This document shows, in pieces, positions 8,487 to 15,794 of a DNA stretch of 64,000 bases. A program made the translations under genes and the position numbers. The notes beneath the pieces are model-generated. The model was not told the DNA's origin. It was given only the letters and a program-made list of their open reading frames with translations, and made no database searches. Each line of letters opens with the position of its first letter. Position 1 is the stretch's first letter. Source of the stretch: Flavobacterium luteolum (GTDB lineage: Bacteria > Bacteroidota > Bacteroidia > Flavobacteriales > Flavobacteriaceae); assembly GCF_027111275.1 (NCBI RefSeq), contig NZ_CP114286.1, positions 4,822,501-4,886,500 on the forward strand, given 5' to 3'.

Positions 8487-8550
8487 AAGAAGCAAGAAGC
8501 AAGATTAACAGAAAAGGATTTTAAAAATAATCTTGGTTCTTGCTTCTTTT
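8487..8550 (+). terminator. Large heptamer-built hairpin after the M1 gene
   Basis: 20-nt arms 8487-8506 and 8529-8548 complementary at 19 of 20 positions, 22-nt spacer, then a T-run. The left arm is built of AAGAAGC heptamers. Probably acts as terminator for the M1 gene. Confidence 0.75.
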
Positions 8551-8601
8551 CTCTATACCCTCTAAAAAAAATATCCCAAAATAAAACCTACATTACAATT
8601 T

Positions 8602-9510
8602 ATGAGAGCATTGGTTATTTCAGGAGGTGGCAGTAAAGGCGCTTTTGCCGGTGGTGTTGCCCAGTATTTAATAGAAGAGAAAAAACATGAATACGATTTG
8701 TTTATAGGAACTTCTACTGGAAGTTTATTGATTCCGCATTTAGCTCTCGGTCATATTAAAAAAATTCATTCTGTATATACCAATGTTACGATGTCAAGTA
8801 TTTTTAATATTTGTCCGTTTGTAGTAAAAAATAAGGATGGCGTTGATATTGTAACCATAAATCACTTTAATGTATTACGTCAGTTTTTTAAAGGGAAACG
8901 TACTTTTGGAGAAAGTAAAGGACTGAGAAAATATATCCAGAATAATTTTTCTCTTTCAGATTTTAATAAACTCAAAAAGCTTAAAACCGACGTTATTGTT
9001 ACGGTGACCAATTTTACTAAAAATGAATCTGAATATAAATCGGTAAAAGACTGTACTTACGAAGAATTTTGCGAATGGTCTTGGATATCGAGTAATTATG
9101 TTCCTTTTATGAGTTTGGTTGAAAAAAACAACTGTGAATACGGTGATGGCGGATTTTCAAGCTTAGTTCCAATTCGTGAAGCAATTAACAGAGGAGCAAC
9201 AGAAATTGATGTAATTGTTCTTGAAACAGAGGTTAATACAACTAAAACTGTAATCGGTAAAAATCCGTTTTCTTTAATGATTGATTTGTTCCGAATTGCT
9301 TTAGATCAGGTAGAAAAACACGACATTGCTATAGGAAAACTTATGGCAAATAATAAGGATGTCAAACTTAATCTATATTATACTCCCATAAAATTAACCG
9401 ATAATGCCTTGATTTTTAATAAAGAGGTAATGAAAGAATGGTGGCAGCAAGGTTACGAGTATGCTCAGAATAAGTCAGAAGCAATGAGTGATAATAAAAT
9501 ATTGATTTAA
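8602..9510 (+). CDS. Patatin-like phospholipase
   Basis: 302 aa cytosolic serine lipase. Oxyanion loop GGGSKG at residues 8-13, nucleophile elbow GTSTGS with Ser38, and catalytic Asp182 in YGDGG: the complete Ser-Asp dyad of the patatin family, which hydrolyses phospholipid acyl esters. No signal peptide. The lipoprotein gene follows after 8 bp and is probably cotranscribed. Confidence 0.92.
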   Translation: MRALVISGGGSKGAFAGGVAQYLIEEKKHEYDLFIGTSTGSLLIPHLALGHIKKIHSVYTNVTMSSIFNICPFVVKNKDGVDIVTINHFNVLRQFFKGKRTFGESKGLRKYIQNNFSLSDFNKLKKLKTDVIVTVTNFTKNESEYKSVKDCTYEEFCEWSWISSNYVPFMSLVEKNNCEYGDGGFSSLVPIREAINRGATEIDVIVLETEVNTTKTVIGKNPFSLMIDLFRIALDQVEKHDIAIGKLMANNKDVKLNLYYTPIKLTDNALIFNKEVMKEWWQQGYEYAQNKSEAMSDNKILI

Positions 9511-9518
9511 GAAGTAGC

Positions 9519-10148
9519 ATGAGAAGCATATTTTCTTTTTTATTAGTTTTAGTAGTACTTGTTTTTTCTTCAAGCTGTCAGAAAGACAAACAAGATGCAA
9601 ATTTTAAATTGCCCAAAAATGAAGAAATAAATGCAATAATTAAGACTCTTATCAATAGTGACAGTGTAGAGATTGCTAGATATTTAGGAAATAATGAAAA
9701 GATTTCTTTTTGCGAAGATTTACAGAAGCTGAAAATTGACCACGTTGAGAAAGGCAAATTGCCAAAAAGTGCAGAAGAAGACTCCGAATTGATAGAATTA
9801 CTCATAGGATCACCAGATATACCAGAGGAGAAATTCTTATTTTCAAAATCAGATTCATTATATATACAATTTCAAAATAAAAATTTTAATACTTTCAAAT
9901 TATCGCAAAATGATTTTAATGAGGTAGTTATTAGATCAATAGAAGAAATAAAGAAGGACTGGAAAAAAGAAAAATATTTTAGCTATTATCATGCTACGAT
10001 CCCAATAATTTCAGCAGATGGAAAAAAAGCTTATGTCAAGTATACCTTAAATTGTTCAGGATTATGTGGTGCTGGTTACCGAGTTTTCTTTGAAAAAATC
10101 AAAGGAAAATGGATTGTAGTAAAATATCACCAAGAGTGGGTAAGTTAA
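9519..10148 (+). CDS. Lipoprotein of unknown function
   Basis: 209 aa. Signal sequence with lipobox SSSC, Cys20 lipidated; the following QKDKQD tract is hydrophilic. The mature protein is Lys/Glu-rich and ends in a beta-rich segment KAYVKYTLNCSGLCGAGYRVFFEKIKG with two Cys. I do not recognise a family. Eight bp after the patatin gene; the hairpin at 10158-10190 closes the unit. Confidence 0.75.
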   Translation: MRSIFSFLLVLVVLVFSSSCQKDKQDANFKLPKNEEINAIIKTLINSDSVEIARYLGNNEKISFCEDLQKLKIDHVEKGKLPKSAEEDSELIELLIGSPDIPEEKFLFSKSDSLYIQFQNKNFNTFKLSQNDFNEVVIRSIEEIKKDWKKEKYFSYYHATIPIISADGKKAYVKYTLNCSGLCGAGYRVFFEKIKGKWIVVKYHQEWVS

Positions 10149-10157
10149 AAAGAAATG

Positions 10158-10190
10158 TGAGATTGAGCAGTTAATATATGCTCAATCTCA
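10158..10190. terminator. Hairpin between convergent genes
   Basis: 12-bp perfect stem TGAGATTGAGCA (10158-10169) with 10179-10190, 9-nt loop. Only A/T-mixed sequence follows, so termination strength is uncertain, but its place between two convergent stops fits a shared terminator. Confidence 0.65.
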
Positions 10191-10202
10191 AATATAATAT
10201 TT

Positions 10203-10727
10203 TTAATACCAAAGTTCTGCAACTTCAGATTTGATAAAACTTAAAGCGGCGTTACTTGGCGATTGCTTTTCTAATAAATCATTTAAGATTACTTCGCGAA
10301 GTTTATCGGCATTATCCACTTTATCGCTCATAGCAGTTTTGCGAATCATTTGGATTGTTGCATTTTTAGCAGTTGTAATGATAGTCCAACACTCTTCAGA
10401 CATATATATTTGCTGAGTTAAATTATGTTCGAATTCCTGCTCAATTAGGTCAATTAAGTAATTTTCGTAATCATTTTTGTTTTGCGAAATAGGAGCAATT
10501 CTAATTAACAATTTTGTCAAATTAATACGTTCTAAAAATAAAGTCATACGCTCGTATGCTTGTAGACGTACAGGAAGAGATTCTTTATGAGCTTGTTTGT
10601 TTAGTAAAAAAGCACGTTTTCTATCGTTGTTTTTAATGTGTAGCTCAAAGAAACGATAAGCTACAACTCCTGTAACTAAGGCTGGTAAAGTATAACTAGC
10701 AAGTTCTATTATTTTGTTGAAATCCAT
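10203..10727 (-). CDS. Uncharacterised protein with one N-terminal membrane segment
   Basis: 174 aa from the ATG at 10727. Residues about 8-26 (LASYTLPALVTGVVAYRFF) form one membrane-spanning helix; the rest is a charged, helical cytoplasmic domain with conserved-looking NDRKRAFLLNKQAHKESLPVRLQAYERM. I have seen such proteins in flavobacterial genomes but know no function. The open frame continues to 10796, but the -7 box at 10744-10751 lies inside that extension, so the start is 10727. Confidence 0.75.
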   Translation of the reverse strand: MDFNKIIELASYTLPALVTGVVAYRFFELHIKNNDRKRAFLLNKQAHKESLPVRLQAYERMTLFLERINLTKLLIRIAPISQNKNDYENYLIDLIEQEFEHNLTQQIYMSEECWTIITTAKNATIQMIRKTAMSDKVDNADKLREVILNDLLEKQSPSNAALSFIKSEVAELWY

Positions 10728-10743
10728 TGAAATAATTTTTAAG

Positions 10744-10751
10744 CAAAAATA
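10744..10751 (-). promoter_or_regulatory. -7 box TATTTTTG (minus strand) for the gene ending at 10203
   Basis: Reads CAAAAATA on the plus strand; 16 nt before the ATG at 10727. One half of a divergent promoter pair with 10808-10815. Confidence 0.65.
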
Positions 10752-10807
10752 TACTTTTTGGTTAAAAATCAACTTTAAATTTGTGGTAATAAACAAAAAG
10801 GAAGCCG

Positions 10808-10815
10808 TATTTTTG
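10808..10815 (+). promoter_or_regulatory. -7 box TATTTTTG for the TauE-like gene
   Basis: Places transcription start near 10822, so in-frame start codons upstream of it cannot be used; ATG 10843 or 10852 follow. Confidence 0.65.
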
Positions 10816-10851
10816 CAGCTTGTTTTTTATTGCGACCAAAATATGTTCTTA

Positions 10852-11619
10852 ATGGATTCATACATAATACTTTTTCTTTGTTTAGCAGCTTTTGCCGCTG
10901 GTTTTATTGATGCAATTGTTGGCGGCGGCGGATTAATCCAGACGCCGATGGGATTAATTTTATTACCAAATCTTCCAGTTTCGACTGTTATTGGAACATT
11001 AAAGATTCCTGCTTTCAGCGGAACAGCTTTTGCTGCTTTTCAATATTTAAAGAAAGTTGTTATTCAGTGGAAACTCTTGATTATTATGATGTGTCTGGCG
11101 GTTCCGTCGGCTTTTTTGGGATCTACAATTTTGACTTTGGTCAGCAATGATTTTATGAAACCGCTTTTATTGGTGGTTTTATCTTTACTGTTCGTATATA
11201 CTTACGCCAAGAAAAATTTCGGACAACATGTTGCCAAAGACCATTCTGCGGCGACGCAGATAATGTATGCTGTTGTAATTAGTATAATTGTTGGGTTTTA
11301 CGATGGATTTATTGGTCCAGGAACAGGAAGTTTTTTTGTTGTGGCTTTCATTGCGCTTTTAGGCTTTGATTTTCTTCACGCTTCCGCGAATGCTAAAATG
11401 GTAAATTTGGCAACGAACTTTGGTTCGATTTGTCTGTTTATGATTAAAGGAAAAATTATCTGGACAATTGCCATTCCGATGGCTGTCAGCAACGGACTTG
11501 GTGGATGGCTTGGAGCAAAATTAGCCATAAACAAAGGCAATGGATTTATTAGGATTTTCTTTTTGATTGTGGTTGTGGGCACTTTGATCCGATTTGCTTA
11601 TGATGTGTTTTTTAAGTAA
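10852..11619 (+). CDS. TauE/SafE family (sulfite exporter-like) membrane transporter
   Basis: 255 aa with about eight hydrophobic segments. Each half contains the family signature: FAAGFIDAIVGGGGLIQTP in the first and VGFYDGFIGPGTGSFF in the second, the inverted repeat typical of TauE/SafE (DUF81) carriers. Members move sulfite, sulfoacetate or related organic anions; the substrate here cannot be told. ATG 10843 in the same frame is an alternative start (three more residues). The stop TAA is part of the first unit of the octamer array at 11616. Confidence 0.88.
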   Translation: MDSYIILFLCLAAFAAGFIDAIVGGGGLIQTPMGLILLPNLPVSTVIGTLKIPAFSGTAFAAFQYLKKVVIQWKLLIIMMCLAVPSAFLGSTILTLVSNDFMKPLLLVVLSLLFVYTYAKKNFGQHVAKDHSAATQIMYAVVISIIVGFYDGFIGPGTGSFFVVAFIALLGFDFLHASANAKMVNLATNFGSICLFMIKGKIIWTIAIPMAVSNGLGGWLGAKLAINKGNGFIRIFFLIVVVGTLIRFAYDVFFK

Positions 11620-11655
11620 GGTTCTGAGTTGCTAAGATTCTAAGGTTCTAAGTTT
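11616..11655. repeat. Octamer array overlapping the stop codon of the TauE-like gene
   Basis: Five units in 8-nt phase at 11616, 11624, 11632, 11640 and 11648; the full ones start CTAAG or CTGAG, and the first has G for C. The first unit's TAA (11617-11619) is the gene's stop. Orientation is opposite to the array at 12490-12521 on the far side of the toxin-antitoxin pair. Confidence 0.85.
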
Positions 11656-11705
11656 TCCTTTTTTGATATTATAGTTAAAATTATCTTTCGCAACTATAAA
11701 ATGAT

Positions 11706-11713
11706 TATTTTTG
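11706..11713 (+). promoter_or_regulatory. -7 box TATTTTTG for the antitoxin gene
   Basis: Consensus match 32 nt before the ATG at 11745. Confidence 0.6.
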
Positions 11714-11744
11714 TATCATATTTTGAGAATTTAATTTGCATGAA

Positions 11745-12044
11745 ATGATAGAAATAGTTGAGAATTATGAAAAATACATTAATTCATTGGCTGAATTAAT
11801 TGATAAGTCTTATTATAAGACGGAGTTTTTTATTCAAAAACTGGGTTTAAAACATGCGACCTATTATAGAAAATTAAAGGCGAATAGTTTTACACATCAA
11901 GAAGTGAAGTTAATTACTTCTTTACTATTTCCTGAAGAAATTTTAATGCAAGAATTGCAAAAAAGTCAAGAAGATATTAAGGCAGGAAGAACAGTTGACT
12001 TTGAAGATTTCAAACAAAAGTTAAGAGCTAAGTATACTATCTAA
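11745..12044 (+). CDS. Putative HTH antitoxin of a type II toxin-antitoxin pair
   Basis: 99 aa. Residues about 25-60 (FFIQKLGLKHATYYRKLKANSFTHQEVKLI) look like an XRE-type helix-turn-helix for operator binding. The C-terminal segment EDIKAGRTVDFEDFKQKLRAKY resembles the toxin-binding helix of RelB/ParD-like antitoxins. The toxin gene at 12021-12308 is on the opposite strand and overlaps this gene tail to tail by 24 bp, an unusual layout. TTG 11736 is an alternative start. Own promoter at 11706. Antitoxin role is inferred from these features and the neighbour. Confidence 0.7.
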   Translation: MIEIVENYEKYINSLAELIDKSYYKTEFFIQKLGLKHATYYRKLKANSFTHQEVKLITSLLFPEEILMQELQKSQEDIKAGRTVDFEDFKQKLRAKYTI

Positions 12045-12308
12045 TTCTAGAGGGTTTCTTTTATTATCCCAGAATAAAACAATGTAAATGATTTGTTTTT
12101 CTATTTGATAAAATAAAAACACCTGATTTGATATAGGAAACTTTCTATAAGTTGTTTTTTTATATTTAGAGCCAATAAAATTATTTTGAACAATTATCTC
12201 TATAGTCGAGATGGTTTGATTTGAAAATTTAGTCGCTTTGAGATTACTATATCTACTTATAATTTGTAAAAATGTCTTTTCGGCGTTTTCTGTTAATTTA
12301 ACTTTCAT
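12021..12308 (-). CDS. ParE/RelE family toxin
   Basis: 95 aa, normal size for the family. The C-terminal core KYKKTTYRKFPISNQVFLFYQIEKQIIYIVLFWDNKRNP is the RelE/ParE beta-sheet as found in flavobacterial toxins; the N-terminal VKLTENAEKTFLQII helix also fits. RelE members cut mRNA on the ribosome, ParE members poison gyrase; sequence alone does not decide. Transcribed from its own -7 box (12328-12335) towards the antitoxin gene, so the two mRNAs are antisense over their last 24 codon bases. Confidence 0.82.
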   Translation of the reverse strand: MKVKLTENAEKTFLQIISRYSNLKATKFSNQTISTIEIIVQNNFIGSKYKKTTYRKFPISNQVFLFYQIEKQIIYIVLFWDNKRNPLELDSILSS

Positions 12309-12327
12309 TTGCTTTTTTATAAGTTTA

Positions 12328-12335
12328 CAAATATA
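12328..12335 (-). promoter_or_regulatory. -7 box TATATTTG (minus strand) for the toxin gene
   Basis: Reads CAAATATA on the plus strand, 19 nt before the toxin ATG at 12308. Confidence 0.6.
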
Positions 12336-12387
12336 AATTATTTTAAAGAATTTTCTTTCAATTTAACCTGATCTAATTGTTTGAGTT

Positions 12388-12448
12388 TAGCCCCGATTGA
12401 GGCGGTATCCTCGTAGCGGAGCGGAGAGATATAGCCGAAAGCGGGAAA
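12388..12448. repeat. Dispersed GC-richer intergenic element (TAGCCCCGATT ... GCGGGAAA)
   Basis: 61 bp that stand out from the AT-rich surroundings. It begins TAGCCCCGATT, has a GGATAC-like/inverted centre around CCTCGTAGCGGAGCGG, then AGATATAGCCGAAAGCGGGAAA. I recognise this pattern (CCCGAT...AGATATAGC...GCGGG) from many intergenic sites in Flavobacterium genomes; copy number cannot be checked here. Confidence 0.6.
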
Positions 12449-12489
12449 CTATGTTTAATAAAATGCCAATTGCTTGGCTTCAAAAAAAA

Positions 12490-12521
12490 CTTAGAACCTT
12501 AGCGTCTCAGTATCTTAGGAA
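12490..12521. repeat. Inverted octamer array upstream of uvrD
   Basis: Four units, CTTAGAAC, CTTAGCGT, CTCAGTAT and CTTAGGAA, in 8-nt phase. It is the mirror partner of the 11616-11655 array; the toxin-antitoxin pair and the 12388 element lie between. Confidence 0.8.
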
Positions 12522-12538
12522 CTTTCTCTTTAAATTCT

Positions 12539-12557
12539 TATTTTTGCCTAAAAGGAG
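12539..12557 (+). promoter_or_regulatory. -7 box TATTTTTG and an unusual Shine-Dalgarno site for uvrD
   Basis: The -7 box is 12539-12546. GGAG at 12554-12557 (in AAAGGAGATA) sits 9 nt before the ATG at 12567. Strong SD sites are rare in Bacteroidota, and no other gene in this window shows one this clear. Confidence 0.6.
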
Positions 12558-12566
12558 ATAAATTAC

Positions 12567-14903
12567 ATGCAGAAATATATTGACCAGCTCAACGAAGCGC
12601 AGAGAGCGCCTGTTTTACAAAAAGACGGGCCAATGATTATTATTGCTGGTGCAGGTTCGGGAAAGACCCGTGTTTTAACGATTAGAATTGCTTATTTGAT
12701 GCATCAGGGAATTGATGCATTTAATATTTTGTCGCTGACTTTTACTAATAAAGCGGCAAGAGAAATGAAGCACAGGATTTCGGATATTGTGGGAGCATCT
12801 GAAGCGAAGAATCTTTGGATGGGAACTTTTCACTCGATATTTGCTCGTATTCTTCGTGCAGAATCGGAGCTTTTGGGATATCCTTCTAATTTTACGATTT
12901 ACGATTCTCAGGATTCGGCGCGTTTAATTTCTTCGATTATTAAAGAAATGCAGCTGGATCGTGATGTTTATAAACCAAAACAGGTTTTAGGACGTATATC
13001 TAGTTATAAGAACAGCTTGATTACGGTAAAAGCCTATTTTAACAATCCTGAATTGCAGGAGGCTGATGCAATGGCGAAAAAGCCTAGGTTGGGAGAAATC
13101 TACCAGCAGTATGTGGAGCGCTGTTTCAAAGCGGGCGCAATGGATTTTGATGATTTATTGTTGAAAACCAATGAATTGTTAACTCGTTTTCCAGAGGTTT
13201 TGGCGAAATATCAAAACCGTTTTCGCTATATTCTGGTTGATGAGTACCAAGATACGAACCATTCTCAATATTTGATTGTTAGGGCTTTGTCTGATAAATT
13301 TCAGAATATTTGTGTGGTTGGAGATGATGCGCAGAGTATTTATGCTTTTCGTGGAGCGAATATCAATAACATCCTGAATTTCCAAAAAGATTATGAAGGG
13401 GTGGTAATGTACCGTTTAGAGCAGAATTACCGTTCGACACGTAACATTGTGGAAGCCGCAAATACGGTTATGGAGCATAATAAAACCAAACTGGATAAAG
13501 TGGTTTGGACGGCTAATGATTTTGGTCCGAAAATAAAAGTGCACCGCAGTTTGACTGATGCCGAAGAAGGTCGTTTTGTAGCAAGTACTATATTTGAACA
13601 GAAAATGCAAAATCAGCTTCATAATGGCTCTTTTGCGATTTTATATAGAACCAATGCGCAGTCGCGTGCGATGGAGGATGCATTGAGAAAACGTGATATT
13701 CCATATAGAATTTATGGTGGATTGTCATTCTATCAGCGTAAAGAAATTAAAGATGTTTTATGTTATTTGCGTTTGGTTCTGAATCCAAAAGATGAGGAAG
13801 CTTTGATTCGTGTAATTAACTATCCAGCTCGTGGAATTGGAGATACGACGGTTGAAAAATTAACTATTGCAGCAAATCATTACAAACGTTCGATTTGGGA
13901 AGTAATGGTTAATATTGATAAAATCGATTTGAAACTGAATGCCGGTACAAAAAATAAATTGAAAGATTTTGTAACGATGATTCAGAGTTTTCAGGTTATC
14001 GATCAAAATCAGGATGCTTTTTATTTGACAGATCACGTTGCAAAAAAGACTGGATTAGTTCAAGAATTGAAAAAAGATGCTACTCCTGAAGGGATGGCAA
14101 AAATTCAGAATATCGAAGAGCTTTTAAACGGTATTAAAGATTTTACTGAAGGACAGAGAGAAATTGACGGAGCAAGAGGTGCGCTTTCTGAGTTTATGGA
14201 AGATGTAGCTTTAGCAACCGATTTGGATAAAGATACCAATGACGAAGATCGTGTAGCTTTGATGACTATTCACTTAGCAAAAGGATTGGAGTTTCCGCAC
14301 GTATTTATTGTGGGAATGGAAGAGGATTTATTTCCAAGTGCTATGAGTATGAGTACTAGAAGTGAGTTAGAAGAAGAACGTCGATTATTTTATGTAGCTT
14401 TAACTCGTGCAGAACATCAGGCTTATTTGACTTATGCTCAATCGCGTTATCGTTGGGGAAAACTAACAGATAGTGAACCATCTCGTTTTATTGAAGAAAT
14501 TGACGGTCAATTTTTAGAATATTTAACGCCAGCTGAAACTAATTATCGTTATAAATCTCCAATCGATGGTGATATTTTTGGTGATGTAGATAAATCAAAA
14601 TTAAGATTAGCAAAACCAGTAGGAGGAACTCCTCCAAAACATATTACAGAAAATAGTCCTAAACCAGATTTAAATATTAGAAAACTAAAACCAGTTTCTG
14701 GAAATGTGCCAAGCAATGGAAACTCAAATTTATTTGACAGTAAACTTACTGTTGGAAATGTAGTTATGCATGAGCGTTTTGGAAAAGGTGAAGTGATTAA
14801 TCTTGAAGGCGTTGGAGCAGACCGAAAAGCAGAAATTAAATTTGAAGTGGGCGGAATTAAGAAATTGTTGTTAAGATTTGCTAAATTAGATGTAGTAGGA
14901 TAA
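12567..14903 (+). CDS. ATP-dependent DNA helicase UvrD/PcrA
   Basis: 778 aa superfamily 1A 3'-5' helicase used in nucleotide-excision and mismatch repair and in removing stalled complexes. Visible: Q-motif LNEAQRAPV, Walker A GAGSGKT at residues 28-34, motif II VDEYQDTN, motif III GDDAQSIYAFRGA, motif IV YRSTRNIV, motif V TIHLAKGLEF, motif VI VALTRAEH. The C-terminal tail (VVMHERFGKGEVINLEG ... KKLLLRFAKL) is the Tudor-like module that binds RNA polymerase in PcrA. Complete, normal length. Confidence 0.95.
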   Translation: MQKYIDQLNEAQRAPVLQKDGPMIIIAGAGSGKTRVLTIRIAYLMHQGIDAFNILSLTFTNKAAREMKHRISDIVGASEAKNLWMGTFHSIFARILRAESELLGYPSNFTIYDSQDSARLISSIIKEMQLDRDVYKPKQVLGRISSYKNSLITVKAYFNNPELQEADAMAKKPRLGEIYQQYVERCFKAGAMDFDDLLLKTNELLTRFPEVLAKYQNRFRYILVDEYQDTNHSQYLIVRALSDKFQNICVVGDDAQSIYAFRGANINNILNFQKDYEGVVMYRLEQNYRSTRNIVEAANTVMEHNKTKLDKVVWTANDFGPKIKVHRSLTDAEEGRFVASTIFEQKMQNQLHNGSFAILYRTNAQSRAMEDALRKRDIPYRIYGGLSFYQRKEIKDVLCYLRLVLNPKDEEALIRVINYPARGIGDTTVEKLTIAANHYKRSIWEVMVNIDKIDLKLNAGTKNKLKDFVTMIQSFQVIDQNQDAFYLTDHVAKKTGLVQELKKDATPEGMAKIQNIEELLNGIKDFTEGQREIDGARGALSEFMEDVALATDLDKDTNDEDRVALMTIHLAKGLEFPHVFIVGMEEDLFPSAMSMSTRSELEEERRLFYVALTRAEHQAYLTYAQSRYRWGKLTDSEPSRFIEEIDGQFLEYLTPAETNYRYKSPIDGDIFGDVDKSKLRLAKPVGGTPPKHITENSPKPDLNIRKLKPVSGNVPSNGNSNLFDSKLTVGNVVMHERFGKGEVINLEGVGADRKAEIKFEVGGIKKLLLRFAKLDVVG

Positions 14904-14911
14904 AAAATATT

Positions 14912-14968
14912 GTTTTAAGTTTCAGGTTTCACATTATAAGAAGCAACCTGAAACTTGAAACTTAAAAC
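14912..14968. repeat. Heptamer inverted repeat between uvrD and the YciO-like gene
   Basis: Left arm 14912-14928 (GTTTTAAGTTTCAGGTT) pairs with right arm 14945-14968, which carries one extra 7-nt GAAACTT unit. Likely forms a hairpin; there is no T-tract beyond it. Confidence 0.75.
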
Positions 14969-14986
14969 AAAATAAACTAAAAAATC

Positions 14987-15607
14987 ATGGCAGAATTTAT
15001 AAAAATATACCCAGATAAACCTAGTGAAGCTGCAATTGCAAAAGTTGTGAAAGTGCTTCAGAATGGAGGTTTGGTAATTTATCCGACAGATACTGTTTAT
15101 GGTTTGGGTTGCGATATTACCAATTCTAGAGCTTTAGAAAAAATTGCTAAGATCAAGGGAGTAAAATTAGAGAAAGCAAATTTCTCCTTTATCTGTCATG
15201 ATTTGAGTAATTTATCAGATTATGTGCGTCAGATAGATACATCAACGTTTAAGATATTAAAAAGAGCGCTACCTGGACCTTATACTTTCATTTTGCCAGG
15301 AAACAATAATTTGCCAAAAGAGTTTAAAAAGAAAACTACTGTTGGTATTCGTGTTCCTGATAATAATATTATTTTAGAAATTGTTCGCCAGTTAGGAAAT
15401 CCTGTTGTTTCGACTTCCATACGCGATGAAGATGATGTAATCGAATATACTACAGATCCAGAATTGATTTTCGAAAAATGGCAGCATCTTGTTGATATGG
15501 TAATTGATGGCGGTTACGGAGATAATGTCGGATCAACAATTATAGATCTTTCTGAACATGAGCCAGTTATAGTCAGAGAAGGTAAAGGGGATATTGGTAT
15601 TTTGTAA
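14987..15607 (+). CDS. Sua5/YciO/YrdC family protein, YciO type
   Basis: 206 aa. The fold is that of threonylcarbamoyl-adenylate synthases: GGLVIYPTDTVYGLGCDI near the N-terminus, PGPYTFIL and VGIRVPDN in the middle, STSI, and TIIDLSEHEPVIVREGKGD at the end. Length and the stretch GVKLEKANFSFICHDLSNLSDYV match E. coli YciO more closely than TsaC/Sua5, which carry a K-x-R...S-x-N set in this region. YciO is a paralogue whose role in t6A formation is doubtful; a separate tsaC is expected elsewhere. Product name therefore at family level. Confidence 0.85.
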   Translation: MAEFIKIYPDKPSEAAIAKVVKVLQNGGLVIYPTDTVYGLGCDITNSRALEKIAKIKGVKLEKANFSFICHDLSNLSDYVRQIDTSTFKILKRALPGPYTFILPGNNNLPKEFKKKTTVGIRVPDNNIILEIVRQLGNPVVSTSIRDEDDVIEYTTDPELIFEKWQHLVDMVIDGGYGDNVGSTIIDLSEHEPVIVREGKGDIGIL

Positions 15608-15740
15608 AAAAATACACTAAAAGTATAAAAGTATGAAAATTATGAGTAACTTTATTATGTTAAAATTTAGTTAGTTACTTAAAGATAATGCTATTCTTAA
15701 TTATATTTAATTGGTTATTAAAAAAAAATTAAGAATACAT

Positions 15741-15767
15741 AAAAGCAGGTCGATTGACCTGCTTTTT
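15741..15767. terminator. Bidirectional terminator between convergent yciO-like and OmpA genes
   Basis: AAAAGCAGGTC (15741-15751) pairs with GACCTGCTTTT (15756-15766); T-rich on the right, A-rich on the left. Confidence 0.85.
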
Positions 15768-15794
15768 CTGTTTTTATAGTATGCTAAACAAGAA

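Noticed and set aside
10714..10851. A 46-residue N-terminal extension of the TauE-like protein
   Set aside because: The -7 box at 10808-10815 lies inside it, and the extension is not a membrane or signal segment typical of the family.
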